DNA from: Rhodoferax sp.
GTDB taxonomy: Bacteria; Pseudomonadota; Gammaproteobacteria; Burkholderiales; Burkholderiaceae_C
DNA length: 64,000 nucleotides
Assembly (NCBI GenBank): GCA_003133245.1
Contig: PKWM01000026.1
Coordinates: forward strand, 79,277 to 143,276
Direction of reading: 5' to 3'
Shown here: one piece after another, positions 47,893-56,831 of the stretch
How positions within the stretch are numbered: position 1 is the first letter of the stretch
How the letters are laid out: each line of letters begins with the position of its first letter
Notes under the pieces: generated by a model
Databases searched by the model: none
Told to the model about the DNA's origin: nothing
The model's input: only the letters and a program-made list of their open reading frames with translations
Translations under genes and position numbers: made by a program

Positions 47893-49293
47893 ATGAAAAA
47901 TTTTCGTTCAAAGAGCAACAGTAGGCTGTCACGCCCCAAAGTTTTGATTTTGCTGAGCCTGTTTGCGCTGGCGCTTGCCTTGGTTGGCAAGACGCTTCAT
48001 GCGGAGGAAAACTCGCTGGCCAAAGAAGATCGGGCGTGCCTGGCCTGCCATGACAAAGCAGGGCTGGAAAAGAAACTGACCAACGGAGAAAGTCTTTCGC
48101 TGCAAATCTCGACCCAGGCCTACACCGAGTCGATGCACAAGGACGCCAGTTGTGAAGACTGCCACGACGACTTGAATGCCAAAACCCATGGCAAAACCGA
48201 GGTGGCCATCACCAGCAAACGCGCTTTTTCGCTCAGCATGCGGGAGTCTTGCCGCACCTGTCACGAGAAAAAATTCACTGAGTATGAAGGCAGCGTTCAC
48301 GCTGCCCTGATAGCGCAAGGCAGTAAGGAGGCACCACTGTGTTCGGATTGTCACAACCCGCATACGGTGCGTTCAGTAAAAATCCCAGAACCAATCACTG
48401 CCACACCCTGTGCCAAGTGTCACGCTGACATTTTCAAGGCTTATTCGCAGAGTGTGCACGGCCAGGCGCGAATCGCTAATGTTAAGTCAGCCCCTCTGTG
48501 CTCGGATTGCCATCAAGCCCATGCGGTAAAAGCTGCTTCGTTAGGTACCGGGGTCAAGGACGCTTGCCTTGGATGTCACAAGAATGCGGTCACCTCTCAT
48601 CAAGAATGGCTTCCCAACGCCGAGCTTCATTTTGAAGCCATTTCCTGCCCCACGTGTCATGCGCCCACGGCCGAACGCCGGGTCAATTTGAGAATTTATT
48701 ACGGCGTCGACAAGCAACAGGTGACTGAAAAGGTGGGTGTACCAAAGTTTGAGAAACGAACCGATGCAGCCGATGCCAAGGAGATGGGTCTGGACGAGCG
48801 GGCGCTATGGAGCCTGCTGAAAGAATTCAATCAGGATGGGGGTGACGGCAAAATGGTTTTACGCGGTCGTCTGGAAGTGCGCTCTGGTGTCGAGGCCCAT
48901 CAATTGAGTGAAAAGTCCAAAGCCCTCAAGGACTGCAATACCTGTCACAAGGAAGGTGCCGCTGCCTTTCAAAGCGTCTCGCTGACGATCGCCGGCCCGG
49001 ACGGCAGACCCTTGCGCCATGGCATCCAGAAAGACGTGCTGAATTCCCTGACATCCATGGACTCAGTGCGCGGGTTTTACGCCATTGGCAGTACGCGTAT
49101 CAAGTTGCTCGATACCCTGCTGGTGCTGGTTCTGCTGGGCGCTGTCTGCGTGCCACTTGGGCACATGACAGTCAAGCGGCTATTCAAAAACATGCGGGAA
49201 AAACTTGAGGCCGAGCGGGCTGCTGCAGCTGCCCAAGCTGCCAATCAGACCACACTCGACGCTCAGCACGCTGATGACGACGCGTCAAAATAA
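47893..49293 (+). CDS. Nine-heme membrane-anchored cytochrome c
   Basis: The 466-residue protein has an N-terminal signal anchor (VLILLSLFALALALVG) and nine CXXCH motifs: CLACH, CEDCH, CRTCH, CSDCH, CAKCH, CSDCH, CLGCH, CPTCH and CNTCH. A C-terminal transmembrane helix (LLDTLLVLVLLGAVCVPLGH) keeps it on the periplasmic side of the inner membrane. A b-type cytochrome gene follows after 12 bases. The pair resembles Geobacter CbcL, which joins nine c-hemes and a di-heme b cytochrome in one protein. It is probably a quinol-linked electron carrier; the terminal partner is unknown. Confidence 0.93.
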   Translation: MKNFRSKSNSRLSRPKVLILLSLFALALALVGKTLHAEENSLAKEDRACLACHDKAGLEKKLTNGESLSLQISTQAYTESMHKDASCEDCHDDLNAKTHGKTEVAITSKRAFSLSMRESCRTCHEKKFTEYEGSVHAALIAQGSKEAPLCSDCHNPHTVRSVKIPEPITATPCAKCHADIFKAYSQSVHGQARIANVKSAPLCSDCHQAHAVKAASLGTGVKDACLGCHKNAVTSHQEWLPNAELHFEAISCPTCHAPTAERRVNLRIYYGVDKQQVTEKVGVPKFEKRTDAADAKEMGLDERALWSLLKEFNQDGGDGKMVLRGRLEVRSGVEAHQLSEKSKALKDCNTCHKEGAAAFQSVSLTIAGPDGRPLRHGIQKDVLNSLTSMDSVRGFYAIGSTRIKLLDTLLVLVLLGAVCVPLGHMTVKRLFKNMREKLEAERAAAAAQAANQTTLDAQHADDDASK

Positions 49294-49305
49294 CGGGAGC
49301 CAATC

Positions 49306-49932
49306 ATGCATAAGTTATATATCAACCCGCTGCCGGTCAGGATCTGGCACTGGACTAATGCTCTGGGTTTTGTTTTGTTGATTGCCACCGGCTTGCAAAT
49401 CAGGTATCTCGATCTGATCCAGGTCCTGTCATTCAGGACCGCAGTGGTCGCTCACAACTGGATTGGTTTCGTGCTGATCGCCAATTTCTTCATCTGGTTA
49501 GGCTTCTACCTGTTTACCGACAAGATCAAGGTTTACCACCCTGAACTCAGCCCGACCAAGTATTTCCGCGCCAGTTGGCGGCAAATTCAGTACTATGGCT
49601 ACGGCATTTTCAGGGGCGACCCCAATCCGCATCATCCCAATGCCTATCTCAAGTTCAACCCTTTGCAGAGCATGATGTACCAGATCATCATGATGCTGCT
49701 GGTGCCGCTGCAGTTTTTCACCGGTGTACTGCTTTGGGATGTCACCCGTTTTTCGTCCATGGTGGAGGCGTTTGGCGGCGTGCGGGTTGTCGATACGGTG
49801 CACGTCCTGCTATTTATCCTGTTCAGCGGCTTCATCATCGTCCACGTTTATTTGTCCAGCCTCGGTCACACGCCCTCGGCTCATTTCAAGGCCATGATCA
49901 CCGGGTATGAGGAAATCGAAGAGGAGCCCTGA
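49306..49932 (+). CDS. Di-heme cytochrome b subunit (HydC/FdnI type)
   Basis: The 208-residue protein has four hydrophobic helices with histidines placed as in hydrogenase or formate dehydrogenase b subunits: RIWHWTN near residue 14, VVAHNWIG near 50, and VDTVHVLLF with IIVHVYLSS in the last helix region. It would exchange electrons between the quinone pool and the nine-heme cytochrome encoded immediately upstream. No hydrogenase or dehydrogenase catalytic gene is near. Confidence 0.9.
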   Translation: MHKLYINPLPVRIWHWTNALGFVLLIATGLQIRYLDLIQVLSFRTAVVAHNWIGFVLIANFFIWLGFYLFTDKIKVYHPELSPTKYFRASWRQIQYYGYGIFRGDPNPHHPNAYLKFNPLQSMMYQIIMMLLVPLQFFTGVLLWDVTRFSSMVEAFGGVRVVDTVHVLLFILFSGFIIVHVYLSSLGHTPSAHFKAMITGYEEIEEEP

Positions 49933-49948
49933 CCGGACGGCGCTTGCT

Positions 49949-49989
49949 CCAGAGGACTTTGTCGAGAGGCCTTGCGTGCCTCACTCTGG
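49949..49989. terminator. Stem-loop between convergent cytochrome b and response regulator genes
   Basis: CCAGAG pairs with CTCTGG and the inner GAGGC with GCCTC around a 7-base loop, in the 65-base gap between convergent genes. There is no T-run, so a role as bidirectional terminator is tentative. Confidence 0.35.
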
Positions 49990-49997
49990 CACATCCG

Positions 49998-51422
49998 TCA
50001 AGTGGGTTCAGTTTCGTCGGGATCGAATTCGGTATCGCGCACCCGGATGTTGTACTTCTTCATCAACGCCTGAAAATTGGAGCGCTGCATACCGGTTTCT
50101 TCAGCACTGCGGGTGACGTTAGAGGCATTTCTCTTGAGTGTTTCCTGAATAAACAGCTTCTCGACTTCCTCCACTGATTTTTCTCTGGCAATTTTCTTGA
50201 TTCTCTTGAGATCTTCGCTGGTTTTAGGCACTTCGAGATCGGGCCGTGACGAGGTATCAATGATGTTTGCCAGGTGTGCTTGGCGAATGATATTGTCAGA
50301 GCAGAGAATGACGGCCCGGTGCATGGTGTTTTCGAGTTCACGCACGTTGCCTGGCCAGTCATGGTTGATCAACAGGCTCATGGCTCCTTCCGAAATTTCG
50401 GCAACCGGTTTTTCCAACTCATTGCAAAAAATCCTGAGAAAGTGAAAGGCCAAAGCGGGAATATCGTCACGGCGTTCCCGCAGAGCCGGCGCTTGGATCG
50501 GGAAAACATTGATGCGGTAATAAAGATCTTCACGGAAGGTGCCTTCGGCGACCATCGCCTTGAGGTCCTTGTTGGTTGCGGTGATGAGTCTGACGTTGGT
50601 TTTCTGGGTGACGGTACTGCCGACCGGTCTGTATTCGTGTTCCTGAATGACACGCAGTAATTTGGCCTGGGTTGACAGCGGAATATTGCCGAATTCATCA
50701 AGAAAAAGTGTCCCGTTGTTGGCGCTATCGAACATCCCACGCTTATTGGCGACTGCACCGGTAAAGGACCCCTTGACGTGCCCGAACAGTTCGCTCTCAA
50801 GCAGATTCTCACTGAGTGTGTTGCAATCAACCGTGACAAACGGTTGGTCTTTGCGCAGGCTGTTGAAGTGAATGGCGCGGGCAATCATTTCCTTGCCGGA
50901 GCCACTCTCGCCGGTAATGAGAACGGTGCTGTTGGTCGGTGCGCATTTCGCAATCAGGGCATAAACGGCCTGCATCCGTGGGCTGGAGCCGATGATGTTC
51001 TCAAAACGATACTTCGAGCTGACTTCGTTCTTCAGGTCACGGTTCTGCTGCAACAAGCGCCGCCGCTCCAGCGCACGGTCCACTACATGTTTGAGTTCAT
51101 CGGGATCGAAAGGTTTGGACAGGTAGTCAAAGGCACCGAGCTTCATGGCCTTCACAGCGGTCTGGATCTGCGACAGCCCGGTCATCATGATGACATCCAC
51201 ATCCGGATGTCTCTCCTTGACTTGCTGCAAGACCTCCAGACCATCCATTTTGGGCATCATGATGTCGAGAATGACGATGTCGTACTGGGTTTCGTCGATT
51301 TTTCTCAAGGCTGCCTGGCCGTCTTGCACTGAGTCAACGACATCACTGTAGTCGCTCAGGATGCGCAGGCAACTCTGAATGACAATTTCTTCGTCGTCAA
51401 CGATCAGTATCTTGGCACTCAT
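49998..51422 (-). CDS. sigma-54-dependent response regulator (NtrC family)
   Basis: The 474-residue protein has a REC domain (D53 in VILDIMMPKMDG), an AAA+ domain with GESGSGKE and the sigma-54 loop GSFTGA, and a Fis-type HTH at the C-terminus (SAEETGMQRSNFQALMKKY). Its ATG overlaps the stop of the heme-binding kinase gene, so the two form a pair. It converges on the cytochrome operon that has a sigma-54 promoter at 46536, the obvious candidate target. Confidence 0.95.
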   Translation of the reverse strand: MSAKILIVDDEEIVIQSCLRILSDYSDVVDSVQDGQAALRKIDETQYDIVILDIMMPKMDGLEVLQQVKERHPDVDVIMMTGLSQIQTAVKAMKLGAFDYLSKPFDPDELKHVVDRALERRRLLQQNRDLKNEVSSKYRFENIIGSSPRMQAVYALIAKCAPTNSTVLITGESGSGKEMIARAIHFNSLRKDQPFVTVDCNTLSENLLESELFGHVKGSFTGAVANKRGMFDSANNGTLFLDEFGNIPLSTQAKLLRVIQEHEYRPVGSTVTQKTNVRLITATNKDLKAMVAEGTFREDLYYRINVFPIQAPALRERRDDIPALAFHFLRIFCNELEKPVAEISEGAMSLLINHDWPGNVRELENTMHRAVILCSDNIIRQAHLANIIDTSSRPDLEVPKTSEDLKRIKKIAREKSVEEVEKLFIQETLKRNASNVTRSAEETGMQRSNFQALMKKYNIRVRDTEFDPDETEPT

Positions 51423-53053
51423 TGGGTACTTTCATCTGCATTGCGTTCGGTTTTGTCAAACGGAGGTTTGATCGGAAGATAGATGCGGAAAGTGGTTCCC
51501 ACGCCGACGATGCTCTCGACTTTAAGGGTTCCACCATGGGCTTTGATAATGCCATAACTGACCGACAACCCCAGCCCGGTTCCCTTGCCCACTTCCTTTG
51601 TGGTAAAGAAGGGATCAAAAATTCTTAACAAATTAGCTTCAGAAATGCCACACCCCGTGTCCTTGACCACAATTTCAACCCCAGGCAGGGGCGCAACACC
51701 GGGCTTGACTGGGGCTTTGGCAAGGTAGGCACGGCTTTCAACAACAATTTTTCCTGGACCGTCGATAGCTTGCTGGGCATTGACCAGAATGTTCAAAAGG
51801 ACTTGCTTAAGCAGATCGGCATCGCCCCAAATTTGCGGCAAATCAGCATCGAGGTTCGTCGCGATTTCGATTTGTTGCAGTGCCGCCGGTCGATCAACAA
51901 AACGCACCGTGTCTTCTATCAGTTGATTGAGGTTGAAAAACCCTTTGACTGGAACCTTCTCCCGGGCAAAATCGAGCAGCCGCCGGATGATGCTGGCACA
52001 GCGCTTGGTTTCGCGAATCACCAGGTCCAGATCATCTGCGTCTTGAGACCCCTCCTTCATTTTCTTGCGCAGCAGGGAGGTGAAAGTCAATACGCCCGTC
52101 AGCGGGTTATTGAGTTCATGCGCAATGCCTGAAGCCAATTGTCCGACTGCAGCCAGTTTTTCTCCCTGCGCCACCTCGGCCCGGGCGGCAAGCAGCTCAT
52201 CGGTTCTTTCTTTGACTTTTAATTCCAGGCCATGGACAAATTCCTCCATGCTGACCTGCGATTTTTTCAACGCCATCGTCATATGGTTGAAAGAACTCGC
52301 GACGCGGCCGAATTCATCGGCATTGCGTACTGGAATCAGGTGCTCGAGGTCTCCGACAGATATCTTTTCGGCACCGGAATTCAAGTCTTTCAAGGGACGG
52401 TAGATCAGGCGCTGTAGTAGCACACCGAAACTGACTGCAATTAATAGTATGACGCCCAACGAAATGCCGATGATGTAGAGGGCATGCAACTTGAGTGATT
52501 GATCAATCTCATCGAGGGAGTAAGCGATGTCCACGACGCCTAGCACCGACTGGCTGGCGGGATGTTGGTGACATGAGGAAGATGAACAAGACGGTTCATT
52601 GCGGATCGCCGCCATGGCACCGAGTAAGCGGGTTCCGTTGGCGCTTTTGTAGATCCGCCACTTCATGTTGTCGGGTACTTGCTCCAGTGGTTTGCTGGTC
52701 TGATGGCAGTGAACACAGGGCTCCGACTGCCGATCAATGGAACGCCCGATTTCTGCTGAGCGGTTGGAGTGAATGATGGTGCCATCCTTGCTCAACACCC
52801 GGACCCGTTCAATACCCTTTTGTTTGCCAATGTCCTGAATTATTTTTGCAGCAATATCACGCTCGTTCAAGAGCATCGCGTAACGGGTGCTCTTGACAAT
52901 CACCTCGGAGATCTGCATGACGTGTCTGGAAATCTCCGTCTGCAACTGTTCCTGCTGCTGTTTGACGATCAGAAGGGTGAACAGAACCATCGCCGCTGAA
53001 AGAGCAATGATCAGATACAGGCTGACTTTGAGCTTGAGATGGTCTTGGAGCAT
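51419..53053 (-). CDS. Sensor histidine kinase with periplasmic c-type heme motif
   Basis: The 544-residue kinase has TM1 at about 12-30, a periplasmic domain to about 190, TM2 at about 190-215, HAMP, then the kinase core with AHELNNPLTG (phospho-His near 312), an N-box in LLNILVNAQQAI and GXG boxes. In the periplasmic domain CVHCH stands at residues 113-117, a canonical heme c site, and CSSSSCH at 156-162 resembles the longer CX4CH site. The sensor therefore probably binds one or two hemes and responds to redox or a gas. It is co-translated with the sigma-54 regulator and lies beside heme-rich electron-transfer genes. Confidence 0.92.
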   Translation of the reverse strand: MLQDHLKLKVSLYLIIALSAAMVLFTLLIVKQQQEQLQTEISRHVMQISEVIVKSTRYAMLLNERDIAAKIIQDIGKQKGIERVRVLSKDGTIIHSNRSAEIGRSIDRQSEPCVHCHQTSKPLEQVPDNMKWRIYKSANGTRLLGAMAAIRNEPSCSSSSCHQHPASQSVLGVVDIAYSLDEIDQSLKLHALYIIGISLGVILLIAVSFGVLLQRLIYRPLKDLNSGAEKISVGDLEHLIPVRNADEFGRVASSFNHMTMALKKSQVSMEEFVHGLELKVKERTDELLAARAEVAQGEKLAAVGQLASGIAHELNNPLTGVLTFTSLLRKKMKEGSQDADDLDLVIRETKRCASIIRRLLDFAREKVPVKGFFNLNQLIEDTVRFVDRPAALQQIEIATNLDADLPQIWGDADLLKQVLLNILVNAQQAIDGPGKIVVESRAYLAKAPVKPGVAPLPGVEIVVKDTGCGISEANLLRIFDPFFTTKEVGKGTGLGLSVSYGIIKAHGGTLKVESIVGVGTTFRIYLPIKPPFDKTERNADESTQ

Positions 53054-53108
53054 TTACCAACTGAATCGGTAGGTGTCGTGGTGATTATGACATCGCCCTG
53101 ATAGAGCC

Positions 53109-54023
53109 TCAGATCAAATCGCGGCTGTCATCAAAATGCGCTTCGACGTCGCTGGGCAAGAGCTGGATGGTGGCGCGTAAGCCTTGCACGGCACTCATCA
53201 GTGCCTGCTCAACGCTGGTGCGTACCGCGGCGGCGCGGCCGAGCGACCAGCTCGCAGGCATGTGCATGTGCAGATCGACAAAGCGGCGTTGACCGGATCG
53301 ACGCGTAGTGACATGGTCAAAACGGATAGTCGGGTGGGCAAATTCATCGAGCGTTTTTTGGATTTGGCGCAGCACCTCTGGCTCCACAGCCTCATCCATC
53401 AGACCTTGCGAAGAGCGCCACATCAGGTGGCCACCTTCCCACAGGATGTTGAGCGCGACACCAATGGCCACCACGGGGTCGAGCCAGAGCCAACCGGTCA
53501 GGGCCACACCCGCAATGCCGACGACCACACCGACCGAGGTCCAGACATCGGTCACCAGGTGGCGGGCATCGGCATCGAGCGCAATGGATCGATGCACTTT
53601 GGCCGCACCAAACATCACCCAGGCCAGCAAACCGTTCAAGGCCGAGCTGACGATCGACAAAGCCAGCCCCCAGCCGACCGCCTGGATCGGTTGTGGCTCT
53701 ATCAATCGATGGACTGAGGCCCAGACAATCGCGATCGCAGCGGCAATGATCAAAACGCCTTCGAAGCCGGAAGAAAAATACTCCGCCTTGTGATGACCAT
53801 AAGGATGCTCTTCATCCGCCGGACGCTGCGCGATGGTGACCATCAGCAATGCAAAAATGGCGCTGGCCAGGTTGACCAGCGACTCCATTGCATCGGACAG
53901 CAATCCGATTGAATCGGTGATGTACCAAGCCCAGGTTTTGAGCGTGATGGTGATGATCGCCACCACCACTGAGGCCAGCAGCAGACGCGGTGGCGTCAAA
54001 AAACGAGTTGGAAAGAAGTTCAT
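53109..54023 (-). CDS. Cation diffusion facilitator family transporter
   Basis: The 304-residue protein has six hydrophobic segments and CDF signatures: TDSIGLLSDAMESLVNLA in the second helix, HPYGHHKAEYF in the loop and a C-terminal cytoplasmic domain with HMHMPASWSLGRAA. CDF proteins export zinc, iron, cobalt or other divalent metals in exchange for protons; the metal cannot be fixed here. It is 6 bases downstream of tyrS on the same strand. Confidence 0.92.
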   Translation of the reverse strand: MNFFPTRFLTPPRLLLASVVVAIITITLKTWAWYITDSIGLLSDAMESLVNLASAIFALLMVTIAQRPADEEHPYGHHKAEYFSSGFEGVLIIAAAIAIVWASVHRLIEPQPIQAVGWGLALSIVSSALNGLLAWVMFGAAKVHRSIALDADARHLVTDVWTSVGVVVGIAGVALTGWLWLDPVVAIGVALNILWEGGHLMWRSSQGLMDEAVEPEVLRQIQKTLDEFAHPTIRFDHVTTRRSGQRRFVDLHMHMPASWSLGRAAAVRTSVEQALMSAVQGLRATIQLLPSDVEAHFDDSRDLI

Positions 54024-54029
54024 AGCGAT

Positions 54030-55274
54030 TTAGCCCAGTGTTACCCGGGCAAACTTGCGCTTGCCGACTTGTACCACGTAGCTGCCTGCACCCAGCTTCA
54101 GGCCTTTGTCGCTAATCACAATGGAGTCGATGCGCACGCCGGCACCGTCAATCAGGCGATTGCCTTCGCCGCTGGACGCTGCCAGACCGGCCATTTTCAG
54201 CAGGGCACCAATAGCCAGTGGCGCACCGCCTGCGCCCAGTGGCAAGGCAATTTCATTGATTTCATCAGGCACACCGCCCCGGCTGCGGTTGCTGAAATCC
54301 TGCTGCGCTGCGTCTGCCGCTGCGGCGTTGTGAAAGCGTGTGGTGATTTCTTTGGCCAACGCCACTTTGGCGTCTTTCGGGTTGCGTCCCGCTTGCACTT
54401 GGGCTTTCAGAGCCGCAATGTCGGCCTCGCTCTGGAAGCTCAGCAGCGTGTACCAGCGCCACATCAGCACGTCAGAAATACTGAGCACCTTCGCGAACAT
54501 GGTGTTGGCATCCTCCGAGATGCCGATGTAGTTGCCCTTGCTTTTGGACATTTTCTCAATACCGTCGAGCCCTTCGAGCAACGGCATGGTCAAGACGCAT
54601 TGTGGCTCCTGGCCGTACTCGGCTTGCAAGTGGCGCCCCACCAGTAGGTTGAATTTCTGGTCGGTGCCACCCAGTTCCAGGTCGCTTTTGAGTGCCACCG
54701 AGTCGTAGCCCTGCATCAAGGGGTACAAAAACTCATGTACGCTGATGGGCGTGCCCGCCTTGAAGCGGTCCGAGAAATCGTTTCGTTCCATCATGCGCGC
54801 CACCGTGTATTTGGCCGCCAGCTCGATCATGCCGCGCGAGCCAAGCTTGTCACCCCATTCACTGTTGTAACGAATTTCGGTTTTACCCGGGTCAAGCACC
54901 ATCGAGGCCTGGCGGTAATAGGTCTGCGCATTGACTTCAATCTGCTCGCGGGTCAGCGGTGGTCGCGTGCTGTTGCGCCCGGACGGGTCGCCAATCAGCG
55001 ACGTGAAATCGCCGATCAAAAAAATCACGGTGTGGCCCAAGTCTTGCAGATGGCGCAGTTTGTTCAGCACCACGGTGTGGCCAATATGAATGTCGGGTGC
55101 GGTCGGATCGAGCCCGAGCTTGATCCGCAGCGGCTCTCCGGTGGCCTCGGAGCGAACCAGTTTTTTCACCCAACCATCCTGCGGGATGAGCTCTTCGCAG
55201 CCGCGCAATGTCACGGCCAGGGCCTCTTGGACACGATCTGTTACAGGATCGTTACTGGGTAAAACTGGGTTCAT
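54030..55274 (-). CDS. tyrS: Tyrosyl-tRNA synthetase (TyrZ-type)
   Basis: TyrRS charges tRNA-Tyr. The 414-residue protein has the HIGH motif in DPTAPDIHIGHTVVLNKL and KMSKS in GIEKMSKSKGNYIG, with an S4-like RNA-binding end (KLGAGSYVVQVGKRKFARVT). The arrangement of the HIGH region is that of the TyrZ subgroup. It is divergent from the peptidase gene and probably shares the transcript with the cation transporter. Confidence 0.94.
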   Translation of the reverse strand: MNPVLPSNDPVTDRVQEALAVTLRGCEELIPQDGWVKKLVRSEATGEPLRIKLGLDPTAPDIHIGHTVVLNKLRHLQDLGHTVIFLIGDFTSLIGDPSGRNSTRPPLTREQIEVNAQTYYRQASMVLDPGKTEIRYNSEWGDKLGSRGMIELAAKYTVARMMERNDFSDRFKAGTPISVHEFLYPLMQGYDSVALKSDLELGGTDQKFNLLVGRHLQAEYGQEPQCVLTMPLLEGLDGIEKMSKSKGNYIGISEDANTMFAKVLSISDVLMWRWYTLLSFQSEADIAALKAQVQAGRNPKDAKVALAKEITTRFHNAAAADAAQQDFSNRSRGGVPDEINEIALPLGAGGAPLAIGALLKMAGLAASSGEGNRLIDGAGVRIDSIVISDKGLKLGAGSYVVQVGKRKFARVTLG

Positions 55275-55401
55275 TAGGGTTTTCCTGGGTGCGAACGGAT
55301 GGAGCGAAGTTATACTTTGCGCTTTCTCATGTGTCTGATTTTAATTCGCAGGCACACTCTCTTTGTCTGTTCGGTTGCGCACAGAGCAACTTTTACCGGG
55401 A

Positions 55402-56808
55402 ATGCGTGTTTTGATAAATGGCCTTGTTACTGCTGGAAAAGCGTTGTTGACTTTTTGTAGCCAGACGACTCAAAAATATCCGAAACGCATTACAGCTGTT
55501 ATCGCTGCCTTACTGCTGGGAGGCGGGGGCGGTGCCATGGCGATTGCATCGTTTGCTCCTGATGCTTCAGATTTGCCGGTGAGTGAAGTGGTGGAATCGG
55601 TTCAGGCGCTGCCTTTGAATGTTCCGGCGGGTCTTGACCTCCAGGCACTCAGACTGTTCAGATCAGAAGTCACACGGTCCACTGATACTGCCGACACGCT
55701 GCTCAAACGCCTGGGGGTTGACGACCCGGCTGCGGCTGCATTTTTGCGCGCTGACGTCACGGCTCGCCAGGCGCTGCTGGGGCGCGCTGGCCGCAGCGTC
55801 ACGGTTGAGACGAACGAAAACAACACCCTGCACAAGCTCAGCGCCCGCTGGAAGGCTGATGCTGAAGGCAGCTTCAAACGATTGGTGATTGAGAAAACAC
55901 AGCAAGGCTTTCAATCGCGCATTGAAACTGCGGCACTTGTCGCTTCTGCGCGGCTCGCCAGCGCCACCATTGATACCTCTTTATTTGCGGCCACTGATGA
56001 CGCCAAAATTCCGGACACGGTTGCGACCCAGGTGACAGAAATTTTTGCTGGCGACATTGACTTTCATCGGGCGCTGCGCAAGGGTGACCGTCTTTCTGTC
56101 GTTTATGAATCGCTGGAAGGTGACGGCGAGTCGCTCGGCACCGGTCGCCTGTTGAGTGCTGAATTCGTCAACAAGGGCAAAACGTTTCAAGCCATGTGGT
56201 TCGAAGATCCAGCTTTGGTTGGCGCTCAATCTGCTGATCACTTGACCGCTGCCAATTCGCGCAGCAAAGGCGGCTATTACACGCTTGATGGACAGAGTTT
56301 GCGCCGCGTTTTTCTGGCCTCGCCGGTGGCTTTTTCACGGATTACCAGCGGTTTCAAGATGCGGTTCCATCCCATTTTGGGTGTCTGGAAGAAGCATGAG
56401 GGCGTCGATTATGCTGCACCAACTGGCACTCCTGTGCGTAGCGTGGGTGATGGCGTGGTTGATTTTGCCGGCGTGCAAAATGGCTATGGCAACATCATCA
56501 TCCTGAAACATCGCGACAATTACAAAACGGTCTATGCTCACTTGAGTCGCATCCTGGTGCGAAAGGGAGAAAGTGTCAGTCAAGGCCAGAACATTGGCGC
56601 AGTCGGTGCCACCGGCTGGGCGACCGGCCCGCATCTGCATTTTGAGTACCGCATCAACAACGTCTATCGCGACCCGCTCACCATAGCCCGCCAGAATGAG
56701 ACGACGCCAGTGTCGGCAGCGGCCAAGCCGGTGTTTGCCCAGCTTGCCAGCGAGAACCGGGTCGCGCTGGCCGCCGCCGCTTCGATGCATCAAAGCAGCG
56801 TCCAGTAG
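55402..56808 (+). CDS. M23 family metallopeptidase (LytM domain)
   Basis: The 468-residue protein has an N-terminal membrane segment (ITAVIAALLLGGGGGAMAIA), an OapA/LysM-like middle part, and a C-terminal M23 domain with the zinc ligands in HPILGVWKKHEGVDYAAPTG and GPHLHFEYR. Such proteins cleave peptidoglycan cross-bridges or activate amidases. The ATG at 55402 is used; a TTG at 55363 in the same frame is an alternative and no ribosome site decides it. Divergent from tyrS, followed after 23 bases by anmK, with which it forms a peptidoglycan-recycling pair common in betaproteobacteria. Confidence 0.9.
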   Translation: MRVLINGLVTAGKALLTFCSQTTQKYPKRITAVIAALLLGGGGGAMAIASFAPDASDLPVSEVVESVQALPLNVPAGLDLQALRLFRSEVTRSTDTADTLLKRLGVDDPAAAAFLRADVTARQALLGRAGRSVTVETNENNTLHKLSARWKADAEGSFKRLVIEKTQQGFQSRIETAALVASARLASATIDTSLFAATDDAKIPDTVATQVTEIFAGDIDFHRALRKGDRLSVVYESLEGDGESLGTGRLLSAEFVNKGKTFQAMWFEDPALVGAQSADHLTAANSRSKGGYYTLDGQSLRRVFLASPVAFSRITSGFKMRFHPILGVWKKHEGVDYAAPTGTPVRSVGDGVVDFAGVQNGYGNIIILKHRDNYKTVYAHLSRILVRKGESVSQGQNIGAVGATGWATGPHLHFEYRINNVYRDPLTIARQNETTPVSAAAKPVFAQLASENRVALAAAASMHQSSVQ

Positions 56809-56831
56809 AGCGTTGCTGGACCAGATGCTGC

